From positions 139,897,686-139,961,685 of the forward strand of contig CAXKWD010000005.1 of NCBI GenBank assembly GCA_964059195.1: 64,000 nucleotides of DNA, in the 5' to 3' direction. Below the pieces are notes generated by a model, which was not told where the DNA came from, did no database searches, and worked only from the letters and a program-made list of their open reading frames with translations. The position numbers and the translations under genes are program-made. Within the stretch, counting starts at the first letter, position 1, and every line of letters starts with the position of its first letter. Shown here piece by piece: positions 1 to 14,000 of this stretch. The DNA comes from Ectobius pallidus (taxonomy: Eukaryota; Arthropoda; Insecta; Blattodea; Ectobiidae).

Positions 1-794
1 TAAAGCTAATTGAATGTTAAAGCTCAAATGAATAAGGCCTACTCACATGTTTTGTAGTACACAGTAGGAGCACCATTAAGTCGTAAATATAATTATTTTG
101 AGTTTGTGCACAACGTATTGTTATTAATTGTTTTTGTATAATTATTTACAAAAATGTTTTCTAAAATATGGCAGACCTGTCACTGTATCTACGCTACAAA
201 ACAATGCTTTCCGTCTATAAGCAACTACTTCTGAAAACGATAACTCTAAACACCACACACTGAATTGCACAATGCAATATACGAATGTTATTTCCTACAA
301 CCATTGTGGAAAACTACTGTTTTAGATAATATCACAATTAGGTTATAAAAGTCTGCTTGAGTAGGTTGTGAAAGTCCATGTAAAGATCATAACGCTTTCT
401 GGCTATTAAAAAAATATTTTTGCCTATAATTTGTGTCACTTTCTATAGTCAATTCACTATCTGAATTTTTTTTAATTTGTCTTCTAACCTAACCACTTTT
501 CTCATTTGTGGAAGCAGCTTTAACCACATCGCTAAATTTAGACTTCGATAAGATTCAACATAGCAATTCGCAGTCCATAGCTTTCATTACAAGCTATGTA
601 GAAAAAAGAGCTACCGTAACTTAGGTGACCACTGTGTATGTGGGGGACCCTGTAATCATGCCAAAGTGTGTAAAAATAGAACGATAACACTAACTGAACT
701 GAGTAAGCTACATGATAGTTGATTTACTTGTGACTAAATTATAAATTCTAAACACTCTTCTATGCACATTCTATACAGCCATTGGCTGTAATAA

Positions 795-842
<48 letters not shown>

Positions 843-2010
843 ATTTAGGCTTGCTATTAACACACGCCATGTCTCTAATTTTAGGCTCCGAGGTCTTGTC
901 TACATCAATAGTATTTGCCCCACAAACAGAAGAAGCAAAGCAAAACAAATATTTGGATCTCGGTGCCTTGGTACCGTAGTTGTATCCTCTACTATCGAAA
1001 TAGACTGGTTACAGAGAAACTTGCCCTTGACGAGTTTCCTTAACATTTTGTCAATTTTCCAGCTGTTTGTCACAAATAACGGATTCTCTTACTTCACCGC
1101 AAGCAACTCAAGCTTTTCTAATAGAACTATTTTGCCACTAAGCCAACAAAATTCACTTATTATATTATATTTGTTGAATAAAATACTGCATCTAAAAAGT
1201 TGGATATCAATTTTCTGGTCCGTGAAGTGAACACCGTCTAGTAACAATTTCTTTGTAAGGCATAACCTGATCATTTTCACAACACACCACGCTATTTTCA
1301 TTCACAAAAGTAATATTATTACCTAATTTTGCACAGCAGCTCGAATATGCACAACAGTATAGTAGTGGATACTACCTTAACCCATACTTATCATGAACTT
1401 CCTTTCGTGATTTTACATAACTATTTATGCTTTTGAGGTTATTCTTATCTAAACAATAATACGATTATTTAGATTTCATTTTCTTACAATTTGCTGCTTA
1501 GGACTTTTTACATATTAGATTATTTTAATTCGATGGAATTAATTTTGTATTTAGTCCCCTTACGGTTACCTCGAGCGTACTAGCAAAAGAAGAATAACGA
1601 AAAAGGATATTGGAAATGAATGTTATAAAACATTGCAATTTTACTTACCAAAACTATCAGAAATCCGTTTGAAGAATTTCCTACGTGTAAATAAGCACAG
1701 ACACAATATAACATACTATATAATTAAATGCAAGAATAAGATAAAACACTTGTTCATTTCACTGCGCAACACGAGCACAAAATGGCGGAAACCGTTAGGG
1801 ATTCGACCAGTGTGACCACAACCACAAATGAAAATATCCTTAACTTAGGGAAAAATTACCGCAATTCAAACTAAACGTTTGCTGGTGTTAAATTACGAAA
1901 TGCAGACATATGCACAATAAATCACAACGCCCCCCCCCCCCCCGCAGACACGTAATATATTTTGAATTTACATTCTAAACGTACAGCGCACCGCATAATA
2001 TTTTTCTTAC
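1..2010. other. Gene-free flank, AT-rich
   Basis: No reading frame here looks like a conserved protein. The only clear structures are the ATT microsatellite at 796-840 and a run of 14 C at 1930-1943. Short frames are broken and AT-driven. The region could hold untranslated exons or control sequence of the SDR gene downstream, but nothing in it shows this. Confidence 0.6.
796..840. repeat. (ATT)n microsatellite
   Basis: Fifteen uninterrupted ATT units. Frames across it read as poly-leucine or poly-asparagine and are artefacts of the repeat. Confidence 0.95.
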
Positions 2011-2012
2011 TA

Positions 2013-2346
2013 CAGTAGAGCCTCGATTATCCGAAGTAATGTGGACCGAGGGTACCTCGGACAAGCGAAAACTCGGATAACAAGGACTCTGTCAAAAATT
2101 GAGAGGGAAACGTTTGGTAAACTGGTGAAATGAATGAAAACGTGGTCGAAGATGTGAAAAAAGGCTTCTACTGTATTATCAAATGAAAAACTAACGTAAA
2201 AATAAAATTAAAATACTAATACAAAATAGTAAAAAGACATACGGTTTAACTCATCTATCGCAAACCGAACTTCCGAACTTTTTTTTTACTACCTCGGTTA
2301 ACCCGGAACTCGGTTAGTCGGGGCTCGGATAACCGAGGCTCTACTG
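2013..2346. mobile_element. Tigger/pogo-like MITE, 334 bp
   Basis: The ends are inverted repeats: CAGTAGAGCCTCG at the left and its complement at the right, with the theme TTATCCGA / TCGGATAA continuing inward. TA flanks both ends (2011-2012 and 2347-2348), the target duplication of Tc1/mariner/pogo elements. The CAGTA start and the 'pay-out of Cs and Gs' ends resemble Tigger families. There is no coding capacity, so it is a non-autonomous copy. A second element of the same length and end type lies at 34100-34433. Confidence 0.8.
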
Positions 2347-2348
2347 TA

Positions 2349-3715
2349 CTTGACATAGCTACCGCCTAGTAAGCTTTGTGGAAATACGTTTCACGTAAAT
2401 GCATTTACTTCACTTCGGTAATATCTTTTTGTAGAGCTTCAGTAAATAAATCGACTTATATAATATTTTCTGGACACTGTAAATATTTGAAGAATTTTTG
2501 GTAATACTTATGACTAATTTAATGTATGTGTCACAAATTTTTATATCTCTAGACTAGTAGCTTGTGCTACTTATATATGTTGAATGTGTTAAAATAATTT
2601 GTTTTTTAAATATGTTAAATTTCTAAGGTTTTAATTACTGAGCACAGGTAATTGTAATTTAATAGCAAATTGTAGAAAACCTAATCTTACTACCTTAAGG
2701 GGTAACTTAAGTAAAAAAATCAGTAAAATTAATTTACTTTCTTTGGAGTTGCAAGATTGGAGTTTTTCTAGTTCTACAGGAAACTGAAGAAAATTCAACT
2801 CTTATGTGATCACTGTAGCTAATGTAGAAGATCTAACCTGGCTCCTACAAATAAGGGTACAGCTGATAATTTTTCTCAGAAATTTAATTTACCTTAGTAT
2901 TTTCTTTTATTAACTCTTCAGCAAATATAGGGAGAATCGAATATCATATGTGATTCACTGCAAATCATATAGAACCTAACAGATGAGTGAAATTAATCCA
3001 ATAAATAATATTAACTTAGGTGGATGAATTTACTTTATTTGGGTATTATCTTTTAATTCCCCTTTGCAAGGGGATAATATAATATATTATAGAACTTTGT
3101 TTAAGACTTATATTTAGAATATTTGTGTTATTGAGATTTTCAAGTAAATGTGGGCTTATATTGTATTTTCTTACAATTTGACGCTTTGAATAGTTGAGGT
3201 TTTCCTGGCTTATGGTTTGAGTATAATGTTCTTAGATTGCTAACCAGTTGCATAAATTGAAAAGATTCGATATTTCAGAGGAAAACGCTTCCTCCATCTT
3301 CAGGGAATACAGGGGAGTATATATACTCAGTAATGTGTTATATGGTAGATAAAATTGATAAAATGGCAATTAAAGTTTGAATGCACTGGCGGTTGGAAGC
3401 ACACTGAGGTTTGAAAAGGTCTCAGCAGCGGCTGTTCCAGCATCCAAATGGCATAAAATTTTGCATGTACTTCAGTGTATGCTATCAAATCCAATCCTAG
3501 AGGACCTGTATTTGAAAACCGAGATCCTCTTCATAAAACACCTAATATCACACGAATTTTGTTACGTATAGTTGTGATGTTGTCTTGCAAATGATTCAGT
3601 CCAACCCACCTGCCTTAAATGATATATTCTTTTATACCAGATTTAGCAAAAAGTTGCTTCTTTTCTGCCATTGTTCTGATTGGATGCTAGAGGTCTGACG
3701 TCTTACTGCTAGAGC
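2349..3715. other. Intergenic, nothing recognised
   Basis: AT-rich sequence with no conserved frame, RNA gene or repeat that I could identify. The frame at 3377-3571 (64 codons) resembles no known family and is probably chance. Confidence 0.5.
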
Positions 3716-3719
3716 AGAT

Positions 3720-3976
3720 GAGGAGCATCGTTTCAAAACGTATTAAGTGCACTAAAATAAAGTTGTACATAATACGCTTTGAACCGTTAATTCCCGTGCA
3801 CATAATACGATTTGATCCGATACGTCAACTTTGACAGTGAATTAACACGGGATATAACATGAAATGTTCCATTCTGAATTGATAGTGTTAAAGAGCGCTT
3901 AAGAAATAGGGCGAAATCGTATCAAACTGTATTATGACCAAGAGTGCACTTAATACGTTTTGAAACGATGCTCCTC
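3720..3976. mobile_element. MITE with long perfect inverted ends
   Basis: The outer 34 bp at each end (3720-3753 and 3943-3976) are exact inverted complements, beginning GAGGAGCATCGTTTC. The tetranucleotide AGAT sits on both sides (3716-3719 and 3977-3980) and is a candidate 4-bp target duplication. The interior repeats shorter CATAATACG-type motifs. It is 257 bp with no coding capacity. The perfect arms suggest a recent insertion. The superfamily is not clear to me; few cut-and-paste groups make 4-bp duplications. Confidence 0.8.
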
Positions 3977-4089
3977 AGATAGAACTGTGGGTCAACAGGC
4001 TGACAAACCTCACGGGAGGTATAATATGACACATCCTTTTCGCAATGTGAGAATTCAGTATGCCCTACTAAACTAATACCACTGTTCAT

Positions 4090-4118
4090 AACCTAACCAA
4101 CCTAACCTAACCTAACCT
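4090..4118. repeat. Short interstitial CCTAA repeat
   Basis: Four to five units of CCTAA, one imperfect. TTAGG is the common insect telomere unit and this is its complement. The tract is too short to be more than an interstitial remnant. Confidence 0.5.
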
Positions 4119-4584
4119 GTCTCTAAAGTATAATCTACCTGCCACTACTTTACAATGTGCAAGAAGGACAGTTGATTATTCTGCTTCACTCAGAAACAAA
4201 AAAACATCACATCGTCCTTGCAAATGTGCATATCGCGTGAACGGGTATTCTACATTTGGACTATGCTGGATATGCTTTATTTATTGGCACTAAAATCTAA
4301 TAATAGCATATTTTTATGAAAACAGCTAAAACAACCCTTCTGACATCCCTCAAAGTCGACAGCCTTGTTATCATAATAACTATACATAGCAGTTAAAAAT
4401 TCCAGTCCTGATAATTGTGCATAATGTGCAGTATCCTGGAATGTGATGGCATCTACCTACAACGAACATGATATTGGTGCAATACATAACAAATACCGGT
4501 AACATTTACAATTACAGCATTGCACATCCTTAACGATGACAGTACTTTCCACTACTCTGCATCCACACATTGCATTAAAAAATA

Positions 4585-5015
4585 AGATCAGGTAAACTGT
4601 TGCAACAAAGTGCCAGAATGCTTTTGTTTAATCAGTGATAATTGCAATTATGATATGCAGAAAATAAGTTTCAGTATTTTTTTTTATCAATTTCAGAGTT
4701 AAGCTTCAGATCACTTCATTAAGCAGGGCTTATGGAAGAACAAAGGTCTAGTTTAATAAGCTTATGTGAAGGAATATGTGGGTGATGTTATTTGTCAAAG
4801 CTATCTGTATTGTAACTTCCACAGCTGTATATGAACACTGTAAAACAATATGTTGTCATGAGAATTGATTTGCTGATAAATTCTTTCTAATATATTACCA
4901 GGAACTAAATTGGGCTTTACTATGGTACCGGTCAATCGATTTGGTCCAATATTTTCCTGTCCACCACACAATCTCAGAAAGTACCATTCTGGTACTTAAT
5001 GAAATTACAGACGTG
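4585..5015. repeat. Dispersed repeat family C/B, copy 1
   Basis: Shares landmarks in the same order with copies at about 6010-6300 and 46240-46610: a TCAGGTAAACTG...CAAAGTGCCA block, then ATGTGAAGGAATA..GTGGG, then a GGTCAA.CGATTTGGTCCAA block. Its last part (4929-5015) also matches, in inverted orientation, 5588-5730. No coding capacity is visible. The element class is unknown to me. Confidence 0.55.
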
Positions 5016-5086
5016 TAGATTACTGCAAGATGTTATATAATGTACTGAAAGGATATAATTTTAATTTTTAACAGTGAAAGGCAAGA

Positions 5087-8000
5087 ATGGAGCGGTGGTC
5101 AGGACGTGTTGCCATTGTGACGGGAGCCAGTGCAGGAATAGGAGCCACTATCACTCAGGAGCTAGTCAAGAAAGGACTCACAGTAGTGGGTTTAGCAAGA
5201 AGAGTACAAAAAATTGAGGTGAGTGTGTAGAACACTAGAGATAATGAGGGTTACTGATTCATCCAAGGTGAACAAAATTTTATTTTTTAAATATTGTATC
5301 GTAAACTCTTAGAATATTAACAGGATTCATGATCAACTTCCTGGAGAAAATACACAATATTTAACTGCATTAGCTAATAAATATCACAACTGATTTCAAT
5401 TGACTGAGCCTCGACAATAATTTGTATAAATTCCCAACCTTTTGTATTTCACAGTTTTTTAAATTGGAAAATTTAATATTTTGCTATTTTGGGATTAAAA
5501 AGTGGTAAAAATCATGATTGCTGTACTGTTGAGATTGATCAATAAAATAATTATTCAATACCTCAATCTCAACTATTTTATTAAGTGCTAGAATGGTACT
5601 TTCTGAGATTGTGTGGTGGACAGGAAAATGCCTGTCCATCTGTCTTGTCTGTCTGTACGCGCAATAACGTGAATACACTTTATCAGATTTTTATGAAACT
5701 TGGTATACGACTTATAATGTCCATGGGATGTAGCCTATTGATTTTGGACCAGATCAGTTGTTTGGTATCGGAGTAATGTCCGGAGTAATTTCTGAAAATA
5801 TTACTCTGAATTCATCAAATGCAATTCAGTTCTCACTACAACAATACTGTTTGCAGTGTTCACATAGGACTTTGGAAGTTGCAATACACTGGACTTTGAC
5901 AAATAATTAGACATGCTAGCGATAGAAATCATTTGGAAGTTGCAATACACTGGACTTTGACAAATAATTAGACATGCTAGTGATAGAAATCATTTCCATA
6001 AATCAATGAAGTCAGGTAAACTGATATAACAAAGTGTCAGATGGAGTTAATAGACCATATTTCAGATGCCATTAAATTTTAAACCACAGTTCTCAAGAAA
6101 GTTTGATAAGCATATGTGAAGGAATAAGTGGGATAACTAGATTATTAACATAACAAATTCACAGATTTTTGGGCAAGAAAAATGATATTGATTTTCTTTT
6201 GATTTTAGCCCTGAAACAGTTGTAGGGCAACATGGAAGTTGGAAATAAAATATCCCCTTAAGACAGTAAAATGTTATTTTACCAGAATTTCTGTTTCTTT
6301 TTATTGCAACCCCTACCAGGCATGGTGTGTATAAGCAATGGGTTACAAAATTCTAAGTCCATTATGAGTGATACAAGCCATATTTAGCGTTTCCTGAGGG
6401 AATAGTTTTGAGTGTGATAGGTCGTTCTTCGTCACTTCAAACTCTAGGTCCTTATATATAAGGATTCACAGTTTGTAAATCAAGTCTTCCATAATTGAAT
6501 TTTGAATTACACATACAATACAAAACCCAGGCGATATCAGGCCTTTTAGCCCTGTGGCCAACTCCCTCACTGACATAATTGTGTGCCTACTTCCAGATGA
6601 ACCAGTGACATTGGCATGCTTATAGCTTATATAGCCTGTAAATGATGGAATTGGTATGCTACAGTTACACAAAAATGTCCTTAAACACAGTTCCATTATT
6701 TCAAACTGCATCACAAATTTGTGAATGTTAAATTGGAATGTTTCAGGATCTATCCAAATCTTTGAAGTCAGAGAAAGGCAAACTTCATGCAGTGAAATGT
6801 GACATCAGCCAAGAGGAAGATATCAAAAATGCATTCCAATGGGTGAGGACCAATCTCGGAGGAGTGGACATTCTCATTAACAATGCAGCTGTTATGGCAA
6901 CCAAGAACACTATTATAGGTACATATCCCAATAATATAAAGCCACATGGCTGACTGACTGACTCACTCACTGACATTAATGTTTGCCCACTTCCAGATGA
7001 GCTACAAACTTGGAAATTTGGTACACATATAGCTTTTAGGCTGTAACCACAGGAAAATTCCAAAAAGTTGATTTTTTTAATTTTTAGCTGTAAAAACCCC
7101 CGAAAAAGGGCTCGGTTTCCATGGCAATGGTAGACAACAATATTACGTACAGTGTTCATATAGGCTAGTGCTTTGGAAGTTGCAATATACTTTGACAAAT
7201 CTTTAGACATGCTATCGATAGAAGTAATTTCCATAAACTGAGCGAGGTGACTCAAATGATAACGAACCTTACTGGGGGTTTGGGGGCAGAGCCCCCAACA
7301 AGCAAAGCGAATCTATTATATAAAGTGTGATGTCTGAAGCCCCAGAGCATTTTGATTGGCTCTCAAGTACAGTCAATCAGCGGCCGAGCTGCCACAATCT
7401 GGTAAATGAATTACACTTTTGAGAGCGAATACTGGGTTATTATGCATGTATAAGGTATCAATCAAAAGATTTTTTCACTCCCATGTCATTATATTGTACA
7501 CCGTTGAGTTATAATAAGTGTTTTGGCTAAAATATTAAAACTAAAACATTATATTTTAAAGTCTAACAGAATGTCGATAAAGACTGTAACTATCAAAGAC
7601 AGCAAGATTATTTTAATGAGGTTGTAGTAATAATGTTTGTTAAGAACTTTCATTTACTTTCATAGATGGACCAACAGAGGATTGGAAGCAGTTACTAGAT
7701 ATCAATGTTCTAGGGGTCAGTATCTGCACTAAAGAAGCACTGCAGTCTATGAAAGAGAGAGGAGTGGATGATGGCCACATCATTCATATAAACAGGTTGG
7801 TACAGAAATATTAATTTACAACATAATACTACCTGCACTAAACATATTAACAAATGTGAAAACATATATCTTTTTTTAAATCATCATATTTGGGCCTGGA
7901 GGTCACTTACACTGTTATAAATGTTGATTATAACAACATAATCACATCTAATCATCATTGCCATCAACATCATCATAATCATCATCCAATATTTGAAACA

Positions 8001-11000
8001 TAGAAATCATAATAAGGGCAATCAGTCATAGGAGAGAGGTTCCATCTGGCGCTGTGAATTGAACTCCGGCTTAGCTCAGTTGGTAGAGCATTGGCACGAA
8101 TAGCCAAAGGTCCTGGGTTCAAGTCCCAGTGTCGGAGGAATTTTTATCCTATAATATTCTCATAATATAATATGCTCTGTTGCTTCTCTAGCAGCCTGAA
8201 ATTCTTGGTCAAAGAACAGATTGAAATTTCATTGGTGTTCTTTAAAGAACTTTTCCTGTATGTGTGAGATTGTGATATTCCATAGTGTCTTTTTTTATAC
8301 CAGTACACATCTCCATTTTACCTTCTCACATTAATACTCCAGTTTTTTTAGAATATTAGCAATTATTTTAGTTGCAGTTTCTCTTGTTAATTCATAATTT
8401 AGTTCCTGACAAAATTTCTTGAACTGGTTTTACACTGTTTCCCTTAGCTTTTTGTGTTCTGTAACTTTGATTTACAAACAAATCTAGATAGTTCTTTGTT
8501 TAAAGCTTGCATAAATCAGTCTGTCATGCTCATATGAACCCAATTTTGGTGGATAATACATATGTCACTGCCTATAGATTTTCAGACTTGATTAAAGTAT
8601 AAAGAAAAGAGGAGGTGTCTTTACCACTTTTGTAGGAGGTGATAATGGAAAATTCGATAAAGACTGTGGTAAATCGGTGCTCTGATTGGTTAATTTTTTA
8701 TGCCTTCTTACACTTGATTAGCCCACATCAAACGACTCACCCACGAGTGGAAAAGTCAATAAAAGTTAGTAAAATTACTGGATAATTAATCCAGATAGAG
8801 AATGTAGATCTCTTTTCGGATGTATGCATTAAAAACAACAGTAATATTTTTCCTCACTCAAGAAGATAATATATTTTATTATAATTTCCTAGGATGTGTT
8901 ATGAAAACTGGAATTATTTTTTTGCATATTATATACATGTATATACTTACTTACTCAAGGGCAATAGACAATTCCTCATCAAGCTAAAGGAATATTATCT
9001 ACGGTATTTTATGGAACCCAAAAGTTCATTACCATGCTTACTTCAACCCGCCATTCAACCCTATTCTGAGCTAACTCCAACCATCCCTTGCAAACCCTAC
9101 TTCCCTTAAATCTACCCAAATATTGTCCTCCCACCTATGTCTAGGTATTCCAATTGGTTTTTTCTTTCGGGTCTTCCAGTCAATATTTTTGAGATATCTT
9201 TCCTCCCCATGCGTGCAATATGTCCAGTCCATTTCAACCTCCTTGATTTAATTACCCTTACTATATCTGGTACAGTATATGAAGCTCGTCGTTATGCCGT
9301 TTTCTCGAGTCCCCATTTTCATCTCATTTAAGCCCAGATATTTTCCTAAGCACCCTGTTTTCGAACACTCTCAGATTATGTTCTTCCCAAAGAGTAAGTG
9401 ATCATGTCTCACATCCATATAGTACAACCGGCAGAATAACAGTCTTTTAAATTTTAATTTTTAGTTTTCTGGACAGAAGATGTGAAGATAAGAGTTTCTG
9501 AACTGCAAAAAAGCAAGAAATTCCTTATTTTAATCGACACTTAACTTCTACATTAATATTATTTGTTTCTGTAATTATTGCTCCCAGATTTTTTAATTTC
9601 TCCACTTATTCGAACGATTTACCAGATATTCTGATTTTTGTAACGCATTACTTTATATATATGTATATATTTATTTATATATACATATATATATATAATA
9701 GTAAATGATGATGATAATGATAATAATAATTTATATTAGTATTTTACAGCGTTCTGGGTCATATTCCTCCACCAGGTATAATACACATGTACTGTGCTAC
9801 TAAACATGCCATCACAGCTTTGACTGAGGGCCTTCGTCGAGAACTGGTGAATCAAAAGAGCAGTATACGAGTCACTGTGAGTATATGTTAACCTCACATG
9901 GTTACATTGTGTATAGTGAAATCTCCATACAATGAATACCTATAATAATAATACTCTGTATAAATAATTAATTTCATATTTCAAGTGGCATAGGAACAAT
10001 CAATAATCTTAAAAGGTTTTGAGATTATTGTATACTCTGTATAATGTTAAATTATTATAGTCCCGTTATTTATTCCATTAAAATAATGTAAAATTACCAT
10101 TGCTTTTACGATACTCTTAATAGTAGAGAATAACGATTAATCTCTCCATTGCAATTACATTCAGAATGCCTGTAAAATAATTTTTCCCCAGTACAACGAT
10201 AAAATAACTTTAGGTCGCAAAAGTGTAAATCAGAACAAGCATATGCATGAGATAGGCAAAGAAGAGGAGGAAGATCAAAGTGTGAATCTACCAACTTTAA
10301 CCACATTAGAAACCATTGCCTCTTGCGAAGCTCTACAGAAATTTCTACCAATTGTCCCGTGTGTTCCAGAAGATCATTTAGTGATCCTTCGCAGAGTAAG
10401 GTCTTTGTGTGTTTCCCTCCCCATGAAAAAAGTTAAAGAATGTAATATCTAACTTTTTCAAAGAGAGCCTAAAATAAAATGTCTCCCATTTGTTCAAGCT
10501 TTCCTTCACTGTTACGGTAATGTAAAATACTAGCAGGTGCTGCGGCTTCGCCCACAATAATTAATTGAAAAATTAAAAATTAAGAGTATAATAATTATTA
10601 AACCATTATATTTATTAACCCTTGCATGCTAATCATTAATAAACTAAACCATTAATAATTAATGAAACAGCTAAAATTCCGGCTTTAGAGTACATTCCAT
10701 GATTAGAAAGCACCGCCAGGGAAAACGATCTCAGATTCGATTATGCAGTTCCAAAGCTAACTGTGAACACTGATAATACCACTGTGAAGTGAGGAAGCGA
10801 GTGAGCACGCTATTTAGGGCAGTTGAATTGTATAAGAGTAGTTGTTCACTGAAATTGAGCACAATGTTAGTGGACATACTGCTTAGTAGTGTAATGTACC
10901 GGTATTAACTTAAGAGTAGAATAAGAATTTCATGTGCTAATATTACATTAACTTTTCTTAAATATTTTTAAAAACTTCCATAGGAGTGGTTCCCTAAATA

Positions 11001-14000
11001 TACACCATCAAAATTAGAATACTTTGTAATTTCTCAATATAACAACAATATGCTTTTCTGGTTCATGCAAAATCATTCTATCGAGATTATTTAATGACCT
11101 TAAGAGTTATTTATTACTCCTGTCAATAATAAAACTGGAAATACCCATTTTTTCAAAAAATAAAAGTTCTAAATTCAGTACGTTGTATGTTTATTAACTT
11201 ACCGATTCCTTGCAAGTATGATATGTTCCCGAATAACACGAAAGCTGTTTCTTATCATTGGCTGGGGGGGAAGTGGCACATCTGTATTGACTCCTTTGAT
11301 TCTAATACAGAAGAGAATTATAAAAATTTGTTTAAAAAAGCCTATAGAATATCCAACAGAATTGATATTTCCTGAATTTAATGTGATGACTGTAGAACAA
11401 ATTTATAAGCTCACACTTTTAAAATACTTTCAAAAATACCGCAACGTACATGTATCGGATCCTCATAACTACAATACTAGAAGAAATAAAACATTGCCTT
11501 TAATAGAACCAAAATACTTCACCTCTTCTGGCTCTAAACATAGCATTTATTATGGTCCAAGACTCTATAACTCTATAATTAGGTCACATCCAGAAATAGT
11601 ACATATGAACAACAAAAAATTCAATAAGTTTATCAAAAATCTTATTTCATAGTTCAAAAGTTACTTCACTCTGTACTTAGTAGACAATTAAGGAACGATT
11701 TTATTTGTAATAACTCAGGGTTTCAATTTTTGTTCTTACTACTTTTCCTTTTTTCTTTTTACTTTTCTGTTCTTTCTTTATTATTATTATTTTTTAGGTT
11801 TTGATTTAATTATATTTTCTTTATGTATTTTGTAATGTAAATGGCTGAACTGTGCCCGAGCACGAGCGCTTGCTCATTCGGGTGGTCTTGTTTTGTTTTG
11901 TATAAATATTTTGTATAAATATAAATAAAATAAAATAAATAAAATAAAAATAAAAAATTATTCTCATTGATTAGGTAGTTCCCATGGGCTGCAACGAAAA
12001 TTATCTTCTACTTGGTCATGTCTGAAAGCGAGAACACAAAATACAGTTTAAGTGCTGAGAATTGTCTAGATAGCGATAACCACAGCATGAATATTTTGTA
12101 ACAGTCAATGCTAGTTATCCTGACATAATATGTTCTGCTTGAAACATTAGGGGATCAGAGAATGTACCATATACATTTTTTAAAGAAAATGTATTATTTT
12201 TTTTAAAAATATTAAGCTCATTTTTCTGAATGGTTTATATAGGGTTTGTAAAATTGAAATTGGATATTTTATTATGACTATTCCATTCATATGCCGCGTG
12301 TTTGATATTGACCAATAATGTTTAGCAGTTCCTCGGAAATAAACCAATATGACTGTTTATCTTATAATATGCTTCCTAAGGCTGCAAGGATGCAATTTTA
12401 TCTGATAAAAAGGCTGCTCATTACTGGACACGTAAGGCATCAAATTTGCAGTGATTAATATGTCTCATACTACCAGTGAACAGAATGGAAACACAGTATT
12501 TTATACACCATAACTTGTTTATAAATTTAAATAATGTAAATGTGTATTGATACAAAACACAATTTTGACTTGTTGCAAGCCAATTCGTGTGCTTTTATTA
12601 CATTCTGATGACAGGAATCTAGGACAACAATCTCTATCTTGTGATGCGCACTATTGGTAGCATTGCTAACTCGAATCAATGCATGCCGTGAACTCACAAT
12701 GGGCAGAATATTGACAAGAAAGTAAGGAAATAATTATCATTTACAAAATCCTTTACATTTTATTCGTGGAATAGTCTTAATAAATCCTACTCGAGATTAC
12801 ATGTGTAATCTCTCTTGGGATTACCTATGATAAAACACAAATTTCTATGTACTGCTCAAAAATGTTCATGAACCATACAATAAGGGGATGTGTTAAAATT
12901 ATTCTAGTCTCATGCAATAGTTGGGACTGGCTCAACCTTTTGGACTGTGGCTTGGTTGACTCTGGTTCACTGTTGCTAGGGTTTAGAACCTGGAGTGAGC
13001 TCACTAAGGCTGGGTTCGAGTCCCAGTATCAGAGGACTTTTTCTCCTAAAACAGTCTCACAAAATGTTTAACAGCAACAGTATTCTGTGGTTTCATGAAT
13101 ATACCTAGGCGCATATTGAAATATGTATGAAAATGTTAATATTATATTTTGTTACAGAGTGTGAGTCCAGGGCTTGTGAGGACGGACATGACCCAGGAGT
13201 TCCTGAACACTCAGCCTTCTCTTAATCCAGAAGATGTTGCTAATGCTGTCTTGTATGTTTTGGGCGTCCCTCCTCATGTGCAGGTATTGTATTATAGCAA
13301 GTCTAAACAGTCTAGTAATTGTTAGTAATGAGAAAACTAAATGTATTAATTGTGTAAAAGTGTGTGTGCGTGTATCAGGGGCTTATCCAAGATTTTTTGG
13401 GGGAGGGACTACAATAAGTCTCTCTGCAGCTATGGTTATGTTCTCCACTCATGCGAAGATTGATATTTTCCCCTACCTTCCTTTCAGACTCGTAACAGGT
13501 ATACCAGAGTAGGTCATGTTAACTATTGTTGTGCATCTGTTTGTTATTGCTGATCAGTCGAAAACTGGAATAAGTAAATACATTACATCTTCAATTAAAG
13601 TTTTTGGAAATAAATTAAAGGGCGTGAATTTTTCTCTTCAATAAAACGGTAAAATTTTCCACATCTTCTTTAAATAAGTGAGTTATATGTTAATTTTATT
13701 TCTTACTTCATAAATGACTGTAGCAGAACATTATAAATTTATAACCGTATGCTGACACTGCCAATTGAATTCCGTTTCTAAGCAAATTCTCTCCTGCACA
13801 AGAGCTGTGGAGCGACTTCTTGATGGCACTGTATTATCATGTCCGGTGATGATCACCAAATTCTGCTCGTTTCAAGTGTATTAGGTTGATGCATTCACTC
13901 CATCTCAGACATTCTTGTCTTCTTCTTTTATGAGTAAAAAAAATTGTTTTTCAGGAGGTAGAGTCTTTTGCTCTTGTTAAAAGGAATACAAATATTTTAG

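Noticed and set aside
760..979. Frames rich in Leu or Asn around 780-950
   Set aside because: They are translations of the (ATT)n microsatellite.
6785..7255. 156-codon minus-strand frame
   Set aside because: It is antisense to SDR exon 2 and then runs through the Helitron-like repeat; the protein resembles nothing known.
13374..13510. CAGGGGCTTATCCAAGATTT followed by a G-rich stretch, like a MITE start
   Set aside because: No complementary right end could be found; the 92-codon frame across it is not protein-like.
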